Assembly (NCBI RefSeq): GCF_024320785.1
Contig: NZ_JANDBC010000001.1
Span: 172,617 to 236,616 of the forward strand
DNA from: Gracilimonas sediminicola
Lineage (GTDB): Bacteria > Bacteroidota > Rhodothermia > Balneolales > Balneolaceae
Direction: 5' to 3'
Length of the DNA: 64,000 nt
The position numbers and the translations under genes were made by a program. Of the stretch, positions 54,458-64,000 are shown in pieces. The notes below the pieces were generated by a model. That model did no database searches. It saw only the letters and a list, made by a program, of their open reading frames with translations, and was not told the origin of the DNA. The first letter of the stretch is position 1, and each line of letters opens with the position of its first letter.

Positions 54458-55639
54458 ATGAACATCAAGTTTGGAAACAGAAGAATAATTGGACAGAGCC
54501 GGGCTAAGGAACAGGTTGAGCGTATGCTGGCTTCAGACCGGATTAGCCATGCTTACCTTCTCTCCGGCCCCTCAGGTGTGGGGAAAACCGCTTTTGCCCT
54601 GGCTTTTGCCGAAGCCATCAATGGCATCGATCACCTCAGTGAGTTAGGTGAGTATGAGGCTTCAAAAAAGTCATCCTGGTTTACCCATCCGGATATTCAC
54701 GTCTTCATCCCTAAGCCCACTTCGGCTAAAACTGAAGAACTGCGCGACCGGCTGGAACTGCTTTCCAAAGATCCCTACGAGATTATCGATTTTTCCCAGC
54801 GCCCTTCTTTGGATGATGAATCCTCCAAAAACCTGCAGGCTTTCTATCCCATTGACTATTTCCGGGATGACATCCGCCCTATCGCCAAGCTCAAGCCCAA
54901 CGAAGGGAATCGCGTGGTTATCATTCTCACCCACGTTGAGACCATGAGGAAAGAGACTGCCAATGCCTTCTTAAAGTTACTGGAAGAACCCTCTGACCGG
55001 CTGATGTTTATCCTCACCACCGAAAGCTACGAAAGCCTCCTTCCCACCATTACATCGCGCTGCCAGCATATTCCCCTGGGAGCACTTAAAGCCCAAGAGG
55101 TTGAGCAGGGTTTAATTGATGTGGATGGTTTGGAACCGGAAGCCGCAGCTTACCTTGCAAGAGTATCCAATGGCAACTATGCCATGACCCGTTTTTTTGA
55201 TGTCTCCAAGCTGAAGGAGAACCGGGAATCGGTAGTAGAGTATCTCCGCATGGCATTCAGCCAGGATGCAAACGGCCTATCAACGCTGGTGCAAGATTGG
55301 CAAAGTTCTCAGAATATTGAAGGCTTAATCGCCATGACCAACCTGATTGAAATGTACATCCGGGATTTGATGGTGTATCGTGAAACCGGCGAAAAGAAAT
55401 TCATCACTAACATTGATCAGCTGGAATCAATACAAAAATTTGTGAAAGCCCTGGATGATGCCCGGCTGGAAGAAATGATAACCCACCTCGATGAATTTCG
55501 ACCCGCTCTTCGCCAAAATGTAAACCCTAAGCTTATATTTATTGTTTTGGCATTACGATTTTCAACCCTGATGCGCGGACTTGATCCCATCATCTCCGAT
55601 GAAGAAAACTGGAAACACGTACCCGCATTTGTAGAATAG
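54458..55639 (+). CDS. holB: DNA polymerase III subunit delta'
   Basis: The protein has 393 residues from ATG 54458, with AGGAA just upstream. The open frame reaches back to 54365, but those codons lie in the heptamer array and are not part of the protein. The AAA+ clamp-loader fold has GPSGVGKTAFALAFAEA as P-loop, the sensor strand RVVIILTHVETMRKETANAFLKLLEEPS and the SRC motif TITSRCQHIPLG. The C-terminal collar helices follow. It loads the sliding clamp with delta and gamma/tau. Confidence 0.9.
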   Translation: MNIKFGNRRIIGQSRAKEQVERMLASDRISHAYLLSGPSGVGKTAFALAFAEAINGIDHLSELGEYEASKKSSWFTHPDIHVFIPKPTSAKTEELRDRLELLSKDPYEIIDFSQRPSLDDESSKNLQAFYPIDYFRDDIRPIAKLKPNEGNRVVIILTHVETMRKETANAFLKLLEEPSDRLMFILTTESYESLLPTITSRCQHIPLGALKAQEVEQGLIDVDGLEPEAAAYLARVSNGNYAMTRFFDVSKLKENRESVVEYLRMAFSQDANGLSTLVQDWQSSQNIEGLIAMTNLIEMYIRDLMVYRETGEKKFITNIDQLESIQKFVKALDDARLEEMITHLDEFRPALRQNVNPKLIFIVLALRFSTLMRGLDPIISDEENWKHVPAFVE

Positions 55640-55642
55640 CTC

Positions 55643-56467
55643 ATGAAAGAAATTACGTTTCATAAGATGCAGGGAGCCGGTAACGACTTTGTGGTTATCG
55701 ACAACCGAAAGTATGGCTTTGCTTTGGATGAGATTATTGAGACTACTCCAAAACTATGTGACCGGAAGTTTGGGATTGGCGGGGATGGAATTTTAGTGCT
55801 CCAACCGGCTCAAAAGGCGGAGGTCGATTTCACCATGATTTACCGAAATGCAGACGGCAGTGATGCCGGCATGTGTGGAAACGGGGCGCGGTGCCTGGTT
55901 ATGTTTGCCTTTAAAAACGGCTTTAACGCCTCACAAACCTTTAATGTACACGATAACGTGTATGAGGCAGAAGTTCATGCCGATAACAGCGTCAGCATCC
56001 ATTTTCCGGTTCACGTACAACCTGAACGAAGAACGCTAAACGGCTATGATCTAATTAAAGCTGATGCTGCCACGGAACACCTGGTTACTTTTATCCCGCA
56101 AGAAAAACTTGAAGATGAAAAAGAGCTGGTTAGTGTTGGGAGTGAATTGCGCTATCATCCGGAGGTAAATCCACCCGGCAGTAATGTGAACTTTGTTTGT
56201 GCAGAAGACGGGGAGAACATCCGACTCCAAACTTATGAACGGGGCGTTGAAGACCTTACCCTTGCTTGCGGAACCGGGGCCTTAGCCTCTGCCATAGCCA
56301 CTCATTTCCACAATCAGCAACAAGAAAAGCATGCCACATACACGGTGAAAGTTAAAGGCGGAACGCTAAAAGCCTCATTCGATTTTAATCCTGATACAAC
56401 TACCTATCATCAATTAATTTTAACAGGACCTGCTCATTTTGTTTTTGAAGGCATCTATTCTTTATAA
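55643..56467 (+). CDS. dapF: Diaminopimelate epimerase
   Basis: The 274-residue enzyme converts LL- to meso-diaminopimelate for lysine and peptidoglycan. KMQGAGNDFVVIDNR starts the first half. The two catalytic cysteines are in GMCGNGARCLVMF (Cys near 74) and LACGTGALASAIA (Cys near 211). Nothing is missing. It starts three bases after holB and overlaps the next gene by 29 bases. Confidence 0.96.
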   Translation: MKEITFHKMQGAGNDFVVIDNRKYGFALDEIIETTPKLCDRKFGIGGDGILVLQPAQKAEVDFTMIYRNADGSDAGMCGNGARCLVMFAFKNGFNASQTFNVHDNVYEAEVHADNSVSIHFPVHVQPERRTLNGYDLIKADAATEHLVTFIPQEKLEDEKELVSVGSELRYHPEVNPPGSNVNFVCAEDGENIRLQTYERGVEDLTLACGTGALASAIATHFHNQQQEKHATYTVKVKGGTLKASFDFNPDTTTYHQLILTGPAHFVFEGIYSL

Positions 56468-57749
56468 ATATTCATTCATCTTAGCTGCAGGAGTTTTGCT
56501 CAGTGGCTGTTCGGCATCCATTTCCAACTCGGTAAGTAATCAGAACAATAACGAGCAATATGTAAGCCGTTATCTTGTCCCCAATCAGCTGCCGGCACCG
56601 CAATCCATCCAAAGTGTGCAATTGTACCGTAAGGGAAGCGACAACAATCCACCCATTATCGAACTTGGTTCAGCCCAAAAAATGGTCCTCGCCTTTGATG
56701 AGTTGTCCGACTTGTCCGGCCAGTTCAGAATCACATTCACCCATCACGATCAGGATTGGGATAACAGCAATATCCCGCAGGATTGGTACCTGGAGGGTAT
56801 CAATGAAATTATTGTAGGCGGTGGAGAAAAGAATGAATTAAGCGATCCCGACTTTTTTCATTATGAAACCGAATTCCCCAACAACCGGCTGAAGTTTAAA
56901 ATCAGCGGTAACTACATGCTTCATGTTTCGGATTTTAATTCCGGTGTGAAGCTCTTTTCCCTTCCCTTTTTTGTAACCGAAGATGCCGGTGAGATACGTT
57001 CATGGGTTGAAACCATCTATAATGCCGGACAGCGATATAATGCCATCGATCAGCCCTTCAGTGAGTTTGTGTATCCGGATTTCATTGAATTTCCACAGTT
57101 TGATTTAAGTTTCTATTTTGTTCAGAACCGATTTTGGGGTGATCAAAAACGATCCGAGAATTACGATTTTTCCGAACAGGATCGTTCACAGTTTCATCTA
57201 TCAAGAGAAAGAGCTTTCCCGGCTAATTATGATTTCATTGGGTTGAACCTCAACTCCCTGTCGGTGGACGGCAGCCAGATTATTGATGTGCGATTTGGGC
57301 AGACTCCACCGTTGGTGATACTTCGGGAAGATATTCTCAACTTCACTTCCGATCCGGTCAGCCGTTGGACGTCCAACTTTGGTAACCCAAAAAGCTCAAC
57401 TGAATCCCGCTATGCCAGCGTCAGGTTTCGTTTTGATGATGGCGGAAGATTCTCTGAAGATAAGGGCGTTTACCTGGTGGGAGATTTTAATCAGTGGCTG
57501 CTTTCAGAGAATAACAAACTACGCTACAATGAGGATTCCGGATATTGGGAAACCACTTCCCTGATAAAACAAGGAACCTACACCTATAAATATGCCACAA
57601 AAGATGGCGAACACGGCATTGATGATCTCATTTTGAGTGATACCATTACCCGCCGGAATCAGGAATATGCAAGTTTTGTGTATTTCCAGGATCCGGAATA
57701 TCGCTACCAACGATTACTGCAGGTTCAAATATTCCGGAGCTCGGAGTAG
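56439..57749 (+). CDS. Type IX secretion plug-domain lipoprotein (DUF5103-like)
   Basis: The 436 residues start with a lipoprotein signal (LLSGC, Cys near 24). The first long domain has KMVLAFDELSDLSGQFRITFTHHDQDWDNSNI, WYLEGINEIIVGGGEKN, FHYETEFPNNRLKFKISGNYMLHVSD and QRYNAIDQPF. This order matches the T9SS plug protein that closes the SprA translocon. From about 325, FRFDDGGRFSEDKGVYLVGDFNQW is an Ig-like/CBM48-type domain, also usual for the family. The start is TTG at 56439, or TTG at 56445, inside dapF. The presence of T9SS in this organism is the inference. Confidence 0.82.
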   Translation: MFLKASILYKYSFILAAGVLLSGCSASISNSVSNQNNNEQYVSRYLVPNQLPAPQSIQSVQLYRKGSDNNPPIIELGSAQKMVLAFDELSDLSGQFRITFTHHDQDWDNSNIPQDWYLEGINEIIVGGGEKNELSDPDFFHYETEFPNNRLKFKISGNYMLHVSDFNSGVKLFSLPFFVTEDAGEIRSWVETIYNAGQRYNAIDQPFSEFVYPDFIEFPQFDLSFYFVQNRFWGDQKRSENYDFSEQDRSQFHLSRERAFPANYDFIGLNLNSLSVDGSQIIDVRFGQTPPLVILREDILNFTSDPVSRWTSNFGNPKSSTESRYASVRFRFDDGGRFSEDKGVYLVGDFNQWLLSENNKLRYNEDSGYWETTSLIKQGTYTYKYATKDGEHGIDDLILSDTITRRNQEYASFVYFQDPEYRYQRLLQVQIFRSSE

Positions 57750-57757
57750 CACACTCT

Positions 57758-60700
57758 TTAGAAGTCTATGCCGATGGAGAAGTAGTGGATGGGATCGTCT
57801 CCAAACCCTTCTCTGCCGTATGGCCATCCAACATCATACCTGAAAGGCAGACCAAAAACGATGGTTCTCAATCCAAACCCGGCCCCAATCAGAATATCAC
57901 CGTCGTAGTATGGAGCTTCAAACTGTACGGGACCTTGTGGAGTCACTGCTTCATCACTGAATCTTTCCTCAGCAATTTTGAAGTCCAGCTTAGCATCATT
58001 GATCACACGTTCTCCGTTGTCCAGTAAGCCGTAGTCAATTCGCTCGCCCCATGCAGTACCAACATCAAGGAAAGCGGCTCCCGTGATGTTATAGAATGGA
58101 AGAATCGGGAGTGCGCCGGGAACAACAGCAGCAAAAAGAGGGAAACGGAACTCAGCATTAATTAATGAGAAATTGCTTCCATAAATACTGTTATAGGCAT
58201 ATCCACGAACCGGTAAAGCAGGAACGGTAAAGAAACTGTCCGTCAGCTTATCAAAGGAAAGTCCGTTATTACTGAACTGCTGGTTAATCCAGCCAAGCCG
58301 GCCACCCATAAAATAGGTTTGCTTGTCGGGGCCGATGGAAGTGGCGCCGGATGCCCGCAGAGCGATGGAATACTGCCCACTTCGTCCCAGGCCTATGTAT
58401 TGTCTGAAATCAGCCAAAACAGATCCAAATTGTGGGGCATTCTCTCCCACACCAGGACTGCCCGAAATCCCTATAGAATACCTGCGCCCACCTCTCGGAG
58501 TTAAAAATCCTGGCAGGGTCCGATCGTTGGTAAATACAACTTCCGGGTATATAAACAGGCTTCGCTGATTGTCGGGTTGATTGGTATTCGTTGACAAACC
58601 TGCAAATCGATCACTGACCGAACTGTAATCCCGGGTTATGCCCATTGCGGAAAAGCCAAAATCAATTCGCTTAAACTTGTTAAATGGATACTGAGCGTTT
58701 ACAGAGCCACCGAATGTCCGAAAACGGATAAGTTCCCCAAAAATAGTCTGATATCTTCGGGAAGTATGAAAGTATGAACCAAACCAATTAGTTCGGTTTT
58801 TCAGGTATCCGTATTGAATGGAATAATCACTGTTTCGCAAGTCTGTTACAAAATTGGTTCCCAATGCAATTTGATGGTCTCCCAGCAGATCACTGATGAT
58901 AAATTGTGTTTGAGCAGCTGAGCCATAAGTGGAAGCTACAAAAGTGGGGTTATATGCAATATCCGTGGAAAACTTGAGGCGGTAATTCTTGGGCTGATAA
59001 CGTCCGTCGTCTGTAATGTTATTCTCCGGAGTGAAACTTTTTACGTCCTCGAGTTCAAGAGTGGTATCCTCCATAACTTCCGTACTGAATACATAATTTC
59101 TGAAGTCGATTTCGTCAGACTCTTCCTCTTCAACCTGCTCCTGCTGTGCTTCTTCACCGGTACCTTCTTCCCCTTCAGTCTCGGTTTCACCGGCTTGCTC
59201 AACTTCTTCATCAGCAATAGCAACGCGTTCGCCTTCCAGGCTGAGTCCATCGGCAAATAATTGCTGAGCATACCGGATAGCCGGAACCCGGGTAAGTTTA
59301 CTTTCTGAAGCCCTGCGTTGCGCCCAGTAATTTTTGGAGAGATCGCCTGCCTTTTCCCTGCTGAGTGGAGACCTCAGCAAGAAAATGTCGAGATATCCTT
59401 CATTGATAGAGTTAAAAGCCAATCGTGATCCGTCACCGCTTATCGAGATTTGAGAAGTACCGGTTTGCAGATTCGTTAACGGGGCCGATGTACGGGTATC
59501 CAGGTTGTATTCATAAACGTTCAGGATTCCGTTCTCATCAGAGATATAAACCAAGCGTCCGTCTCTGGTTGTTTGCGGGCCTTTTTCACTCCATGTTGGC
59601 GTATTGGTCAGCCTTGTGGCTGTAGTCCTGGAGTTCAGGTTTACCCGAAAGATGTCGGTTTGGTAGATGCTTTCATCACCTAACAAATCATAACTGAGCG
59701 TATAATTGTGGAGTGCTACTTTCTCACCCCGGTCTGACACAAAGTACAGGGTTTCTGAATCCGTACCCCAGGCCGGCTGCATGTCTGAGAAGAAGTCGCC
59801 GGTAACATTAATCAGTTTTCCGGTTTCGAGGTTGTACACAAAAATATCCTGGTAAGGGCCAATATTACCATCGAAAGCTAATTTCTTGCCATCCGGCGAC
59901 CAGGCAATGGAAGCAATGGCGTCCAGGTTGGGAAACTTCAGCTTGTTAATTTTACCGGTGTTGTAGTTTATCAGGGCAATATCATCTCTTCCTTTCGATT
60001 TTGTTGATATCGCAATCTGATTTCCATCCGGCGACCAGGCAATATTTGGATTCAAAATGTTCAGTTCCTCAAACTCAGGATTATCTTCTCCCCTGATCAA
60101 CGTCTTTAGTTTTCTTCCATCAATAGCACTGATGGCTACAACATCAAAATATCCTCTCCTATTAGTGATGAAAGCCACTTTATCGCCCTGCGGAGATATG
60201 GCAGGACTGGTATTATAGGAGCCGTACTGCCCTCGTTCAGTCAGCTGATTAGCGATCATATCGGCTCGTTCCCTTTCAGCAACTTCCGGATAGTATCTTT
60301 CCTGAAGGGCATCTTGCCAGGCCTTATCCAGTTCTTCAAAATTCAATCCCAGCGACTGCTGCAAACCTACCTCGACACTGCGGGTGGTTTTAATTCGCTG
60401 TAATATTTCAGCAATTTTTTGGCGGCCGTATTCTTCAACCACAAAGTTCCAGAATGACTGACCACCACGGTAGGCATAATACCCGCCCAGGTACTGAAGC
60501 GGAGGTAAATAGTTGTTGATTACCGCATCCCGAACATACATATCCGTATTCGTATCCCAGCCTAAGGCGGTGTACTCAGCAAGGCCTTCTTCAAACCAAA
60601 GCGGAAACTGAAGCTGAATATTATTTCGGATAATGGAATTGATGGTACCGCCGTAAAACATATCATTAAAAACGGCATGAACCAGTTCGTGATGCAGGGT

Positions 60701-61114
60701 TCGCCGGAAGTCAGCATAATCGTGGGTAAAAGGGACCGTCATACGGTTTTTCATTTTGTCGGTCACCCCGCCAATTCCCTCTGCGCTAGTAGGCAAATTC
60801 ACTACATTGGTCTGGGAGAAATCGTTATGAGAATCATAAACGATGAGCGTTATACGATTGGATATCTCATGGTTAAAATCTTCGGACAGTTGCTTGTAGG
60901 CCGACTCGATACTTTTCGCCCCAAATTCAGCCAGCTCATAGTTCTTTTCTCCGTAGTAATACACATCGAAATGCTTGGACTGAATGTAGCGCCATTCAAA
61001 ATCCTCGTACACCACCCTGTTTTTACCAAACGAATAATATTGAGCCAGAGCCGGTGTACCGGACATAAATACTATTGCAGCGAGTAATACAACTGAACTA
61101 ATTTTAACTTTCAT
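57758..61114 (-). CDS. Fusion of peptidase-MA metallopeptidase, TolB-like propeller and outer-membrane barrel
   Basis: The 1118 residues start with a signal peptide (VVLLAAIVFMSGTPALAQ). A peptidase-MA domain has HELVH at 142-146 (HExxH) and the third ligand in LWFEEGLAEY (near 175). A beta-propeller of TolB/PD40 repeats follows at about 290-600 (AWSPDGKKLAFDG, WGTDSETLYFVSDRG). An acidic linker with many E and Q residues runs from 640 to 690. A C-terminal barrel of BamA/surface-antigen type ends with aromatic SIGIDF. Each part is intact. It would be an outer-membrane protein with a periplasmic or surface protease. It is downstream of rnr in the same direction. Confidence 0.87.
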   Translation of the reverse strand: MKVKISSVVLLAAIVFMSGTPALAQYYSFGKNRVVYEDFEWRYIQSKHFDVYYYGEKNYELAEFGAKSIESAYKQLSEDFNHEISNRITLIVYDSHNDFSQTNVVNLPTSAEGIGGVTDKMKNRMTVPFTHDYADFRRTLHHELVHAVFNDMFYGGTINSIIRNNIQLQFPLWFEEGLAEYTALGWDTNTDMYVRDAVINNYLPPLQYLGGYYAYRGGQSFWNFVVEEYGRQKIAEILQRIKTTRSVEVGLQQSLGLNFEELDKAWQDALQERYYPEVAERERADMIANQLTERGQYGSYNTSPAISPQGDKVAFITNRRGYFDVVAISAIDGRKLKTLIRGEDNPEFEELNILNPNIAWSPDGNQIAISTKSKGRDDIALINYNTGKINKLKFPNLDAIASIAWSPDGKKLAFDGNIGPYQDIFVYNLETGKLINVTGDFFSDMQPAWGTDSETLYFVSDRGEKVALHNYTLSYDLLGDESIYQTDIFRVNLNSRTTATRLTNTPTWSEKGPQTTRDGRLVYISDENGILNVYEYNLDTRTSAPLTNLQTGTSQISISGDGSRLAFNSINEGYLDIFLLRSPLSREKAGDLSKNYWAQRRASESKLTRVPAIRYAQQLFADGLSLEGERVAIADEEVEQAGETETEGEEGTGEEAQQEQVEEEESDEIDFRNYVFSTEVMEDTTLELEDVKSFTPENNITDDGRYQPKNYRLKFSTDIAYNPTFVASTYGSAAQTQFIISDLLGDHQIALGTNFVTDLRNSDYSIQYGYLKNRTNWFGSYFHTSRRYQTIFGELIRFRTFGGSVNAQYPFNKFKRIDFGFSAMGITRDYSSVSDRFAGLSTNTNQPDNQRSLFIYPEVVFTNDRTLPGFLTPRGGRRYSIGISGSPGVGENAPQFGSVLADFRQYIGLGRSGQYSIALRASGATSIGPDKQTYFMGGRLGWINQQFSNNGLSFDKLTDSFFTVPALPVRGYAYNSIYGSNFSLINAEFRFPLFAAVVPGALPILPFYNITGAAFLDVGTAWGERIDYGLLDNGERVINDAKLDFKIAEERFSDEAVTPQGPVQFEAPYYDGDILIGAGFGLRTIVFGLPFRYDVGWPYGREGFGDDPIHYFSIGIDF

Positions 61115-61132
61115 AATAGAGAGTATTAAAAG

Positions 61133-63304
61133 TTATTTGGCTAATCCGAAGTCGATTTGTCGTTTTTCCAAGTTGGTACTTTTAACATAAACCCGGATTT
61201 CATCGCCAAGCTGAAACTGTTTTCCGCTCTTGCGGCCTACCAGGGCATGGCGCTTTTCATTGAAAACGAAATAATCACTTTTCAGATCGCTCATTCTTAT
61301 CATTCCTTCACAGTAAATGTCTTTTAGGTTCACAAAAATTCCCCGTTCCATCACACCGCTGATAATTCCATCAAATTTCTCACCGGTTTTACCGCTTAAA
61401 AACTCAACCTGCTTCAGTTTTATGGAGTCACGTTCAGCGTCAACGGCAACACGTTCGCGCTCACTGCAATGTTCTCCATCTTTTTTGAGCTGATCGTGGG
61501 TGTAAACCCTGGCTCCTGAATTGTAACCTTTTAGAAGCCGGTGCACAATAACATCAGGGTAACGGCGAATGGGACTGGTAAAGTGTGCATAGTGTCCAAA
61601 ACCCAACCCAAAGTGACCGAGATTATTCGGTGAATATTCAGCCTTAGCCATTGCCCTGAGCATCAGTCCGTTAACGATATACTCCAGGCTTGTATTTTCC
61701 ACTTTTTTGAGAAGGTCGTTGATCTTTTTAGGAGAGATTTTATCCCCGAGATCAAACTTGATTCCTATGGGTTTAACCTGCTCCGCTATGGAAGCCAGTT
61801 TCTCCTGATCCGGCTTGTCATGTACCCGGTAGAAAAATGGATACAAGTCTTTTGAGCGCTTCTTATCTGACTTTTTACGTAACTCCTCTACATGCATAGC
61901 CACGGTTTTATTAGCCATCAGCATGCATTCCTCAATCAGACGATGGGCAAAAATGCGTTCCTTCAAAATTACTTTGAGCGGCTTACCGTTATCATCTAAA
62001 ACAAACTTGGGTTCGGGCGTGTCAAAATCGATGGCTCCTTCACGAAATCGTTTGTCCAGGAGTATGCGGGCTAACTCTTCCGCCAGCTTCACCTCTTTGG
62101 CATATTTGTGATTCTTACCCTCAATCACTTCTTGAGCCTGTTCGTAAGTAAATCGCTGTTTGGAATGAATCACGGTTTCCTCAACAGAGTAATCAACCAG
62201 CTTGCCATTCGGGGCAATTTCCATGAAGCAGCTATAAGTCAGCTTGTCCTCGTTAGGACGCAAACTGCACACACCATTACTCAGCACTTCCGGGAGCATA
62301 GGAATCACACGATCCACTAAATATACGCTTGTTCCCCGGCTGTGTGCTTCTTCATCCAGAACGGTTTTTGGGGTTAGGTAATGCGTTACATCAGCAATAT
62401 GAACCCCCAGGTAATAGTTTCCATTATCCAGCTTTTTAATACTCAGCGCATCATCAAAATCCTTGGCATCTTCCGGGTCGATGGTAAACACATTCTCGTC
62501 TCTTAAATCCCGGCGTCTGTGGCATTCCTCTTCGGGAATCTCGGTTGGAATCTGGTTAGCATACTCCTCTACTTGTTTGGGAAATTCAGCAACCATGTCA
62601 TTTTCAGCCAGTATGGATAATACATTGGCATCATTTGAACCTGATTTTCCTAAAACCGATTTGATACGGGCTTCCGGTAACGCTTTGGGGTGAACCCAAT
62701 CGACCAGCTCAAAAATAACCTTGTCGCCATCCTCAGCTCCATTTACAAATTCCGGAAGTACAAAAAAGTTGGTATGAACCGATTTCTTATCCGACTCAAT
62801 CACGAAATTCTCTTTACTGACTTTTGTAAGCGTGCCTACATAAAAGTCTTTTCCACGTTCCAGTATTTCCAGAATTTTACCCCGGGGTTGGCCGGAGCCC
62901 TTTTTCTGCCCGGTTATCTTAACCCGAACTTTATCATCGTTCAGAGCCGTTCCTACATCGCGGGATGAAATCATTATATCCTGGTCCAGCTCATCGGTAA
63001 TTACATAACCGGTTCCGCGGACTGAGATATCAATCTTTCCCTCTACAACATGGGACGAACCTGAGGACTTCTTTACCTTCTTCCTGGTGTTTTTCCCAAG
63101 AAAAACATAATTGTCTTTTCGGCTGATGGTGTTTTGATTAGCCAGCCGGCCCAGTGTTTTGTCCAGCCGTTTTATCTCATTGTTACTTTCTAACCGAAGT
63201 ACGCTAATAATTTGCTCTCTTGTTAGCTTACCGTCGGGGTTGTTCTTCAATAAATCAACAACCAGGTCTTCAAATTTACTTAGTCTGTCTTTCTTACTAC
63301 TCAT
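61133..63304 (-). CDS. rnr: Ribonuclease R
   Basis: This 723-residue 3'-5' exoribonuclease has an N-terminal winged helix, cold-shock domains (GTGYVITDELDQDIMIS), the RNB core with catalytic aspartates in TIDPEDAKDFDDALSIKKL and the C-terminal S1 domain (GIISGVMERGIFVNLKDIYCEGMI). RRYPDVIVHRLL is the usual RNB tail. It degrades structured RNA and is standard. It starts ten bases after the TamB-like fragment, so they share an operon. Confidence 0.96.
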   Translation of the reverse strand: MSSKKDRLSKFEDLVVDLLKNNPDGKLTREQIISVLRLESNNEIKRLDKTLGRLANQNTISRKDNYVFLGKNTRKKVKKSSGSSHVVEGKIDISVRGTGYVITDELDQDIMISSRDVGTALNDDKVRVKITGQKKGSGQPRGKILEILERGKDFYVGTLTKVSKENFVIESDKKSVHTNFFVLPEFVNGAEDGDKVIFELVDWVHPKALPEARIKSVLGKSGSNDANVLSILAENDMVAEFPKQVEEYANQIPTEIPEEECHRRRDLRDENVFTIDPEDAKDFDDALSIKKLDNGNYYLGVHIADVTHYLTPKTVLDEEAHSRGTSVYLVDRVIPMLPEVLSNGVCSLRPNEDKLTYSCFMEIAPNGKLVDYSVEETVIHSKQRFTYEQAQEVIEGKNHKYAKEVKLAEELARILLDKRFREGAIDFDTPEPKFVLDDNGKPLKVILKERIFAHRLIEECMLMANKTVAMHVEELRKKSDKKRSKDLYPFFYRVHDKPDQEKLASIAEQVKPIGIKFDLGDKISPKKINDLLKKVENTSLEYIVNGLMLRAMAKAEYSPNNLGHFGLGFGHYAHFTSPIRRYPDVIVHRLLKGYNSGARVYTHDQLKKDGEHCSERERVAVDAERDSIKLKQVEFLSGKTGEKFDGIISGVMERGIFVNLKDIYCEGMIRMSDLKSDYFVFNEKRHALVGRKSGKQFQLGDEIRVYVKSTNLEKRQIDFGLAK

Positions 63305-63314
63305 TCAAATATTC

Positions 63315-64000
63315 TTATGCGGGATCTGATCCCTCTATGTTTTCTGTTATTTCTTCTTGATTCTGTTCTTTTTCTTTAACGCCAAATAGCTTTCTGAAAG
63401 GCGAAAGCAACCGATTGAAAAATTCATCCCAGGTATTGAAACTTACTTTGGCTTCAAGGCCTACCCCATTTATTTCCTGAGATTGTTGTGATTGTTCGGT
63501 GCTGCTAATGGTTCCGAAGGTAAGATCCTGGCGGTGGAAAGCCGTTACTGCAAAGGTGCGGTTTATTCTAAAGGTAGCACCAAGATCTCCAATATTTGAT
63601 TGTCTTCCTGTGATTTGTCCTTCCCGGCGGAGTATTATTTTGTCATTGTAAAGCCGTAGCGCAACTCCAAGGTCAACTTGGTTATATGTATTTAAGTTAA
63701 AATCTACATCTAAACTACTCAAATCACTGTTCAATAACGAATTTACCTGATTTGATAACAATGGGTTAATAACCTGGCTCGAAAGCAACGGATTCAGTAC
63801 CGCCGCACTGCCTGATAAATTTTCTCCAAAAGGATTGGCTTGAGGGTCACCCGCTGAAGAAACCGGTATAAAATCTCCCATAAGCATAAAGTTGGTGGCC
63901 TGTATTAACTTCAGGCTTTCATCCCTGTTAATGGAGGCCAGCTGGGTGGATAGCGTTGAGCTTTGTTGCGACTCAAAGGTATTGGGCAAACGGAAAAAGA
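63315..64000 (-). CDS. TamB-like translocation/assembly protein, C-terminal part (5' truncated)
   Basis: The frame is open to the right edge of the window, so only the last about 228 residues are visible. Features are LPNTFESQQSSTLSTQLASINRD, a region with repeated NPLLSSQVINPLLSN and NSLLNSDLSSL, and a beta-rich end NQVDLGVALRLYNDKIILRREGQI. The final YLR-type strand and the charged tail fit the DUF490 end of TamB, which bridges inner and outer membranes. A TTG at 63989 is only an artefact start inside the frame. Confidence 0.7.
   Translation of the reverse strand, partial: FFRLPNTFESQQSSTLSTQLASINRDESLKLIQATNFMLMGDFIPVSSAGDPQANPFGENLSGSAAVLNPLLSSQVINPLLSNQVNSLLNSDLSSLDVDFNLNTYNQVDLGVALRLYNDKIILRREGQITGRQSNIGDLGATFRINRTFAVTAFHRQDLTFGTISSTEQSQQSQEINGVGLEAKVSFNTWDEFFNRLLSPFRKLFGVKEKEQNQEEITENIEGSDPA

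Overview
This is a chromosomal segment of a Gram-negative bacterium from the Bacteroidota/Balneolota side of the tree, most likely Balneolales (inference). Supporting signs are a protein resembling the type IX secretion (T9SS) plug, an F-type ATP synthase operon that lacks atpD and atpC, a bactofilin/M23 pair in front of that operon, large PKD-repeat and outer-membrane barrel proteins, and few strong Shine-Dalgarno sequences. No rRNA and no CRISPR were seen. One tRNA gene (Ser-UGA) is present.

Layout. 1-4.9 kb: the end of an unknown gene and a 1534-residue secreted PKD-repeat protein. 5-7.9 kb: TrkA/TrkH potassium uptake. 7.9-18 kb, minus strand: a hydrolase, a flavoprotein, a YceI/dioxygenase pair, a LytTR membrane regulator, a four-PAS histidine kinase and three small redox or VOC enzymes. 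18-21 kb: a run of small AT-rich minus-strand genes (two toxin-antitoxin pairs, a lipoprotein, a thioredoxin-like protein) separated by integron attC-like sites and a duplicated 55-bp repeat. I read this as an integron cassette array without an integrase. 21-26 kb: an RND/MMPL exporter and two tandem paralogous secreted proteins. 26-34.6 kb: inositol phosphate synthase, an inositol-phosphate cytidylyltransferase, a flippase, two sulfotransferases, a CDP-glycerol-transferase-like enzyme and Wzi, which together look like a surface-polymer or lipid module. 34.7-36.7 kb: MlaC and TolC.

36.7-43.8 kb: an operon of M23 peptidase, bactofilin, atpZ, atpI-like, atpB, E, F, H, A and G, then tRNA-Ser and a terminator. 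43.8-53 kb: a glycosyltransferase, guaB, two tandem unknown membrane proteins, folD, an NtrC-type regulator, dacB and a PtsN-like protein. 53-57.7 kb, plus strand: ccmB, a four-helix-bundle (S23) gene enclosed by inverted arrays of degenerate heptamers, holB, dapF and the T9SS plug protein. 57.7-64 kb, minus strand: a TamB-like fragment, RNase R and a metallopeptidase/beta-propeller/outer-membrane-barrel fusion.

The most unusual object is the S23 gene between inverted 7-nt-period arrays (53860-54440). A gene-less structure with the same architecture lies at 20960-21029, next to the cassette array.
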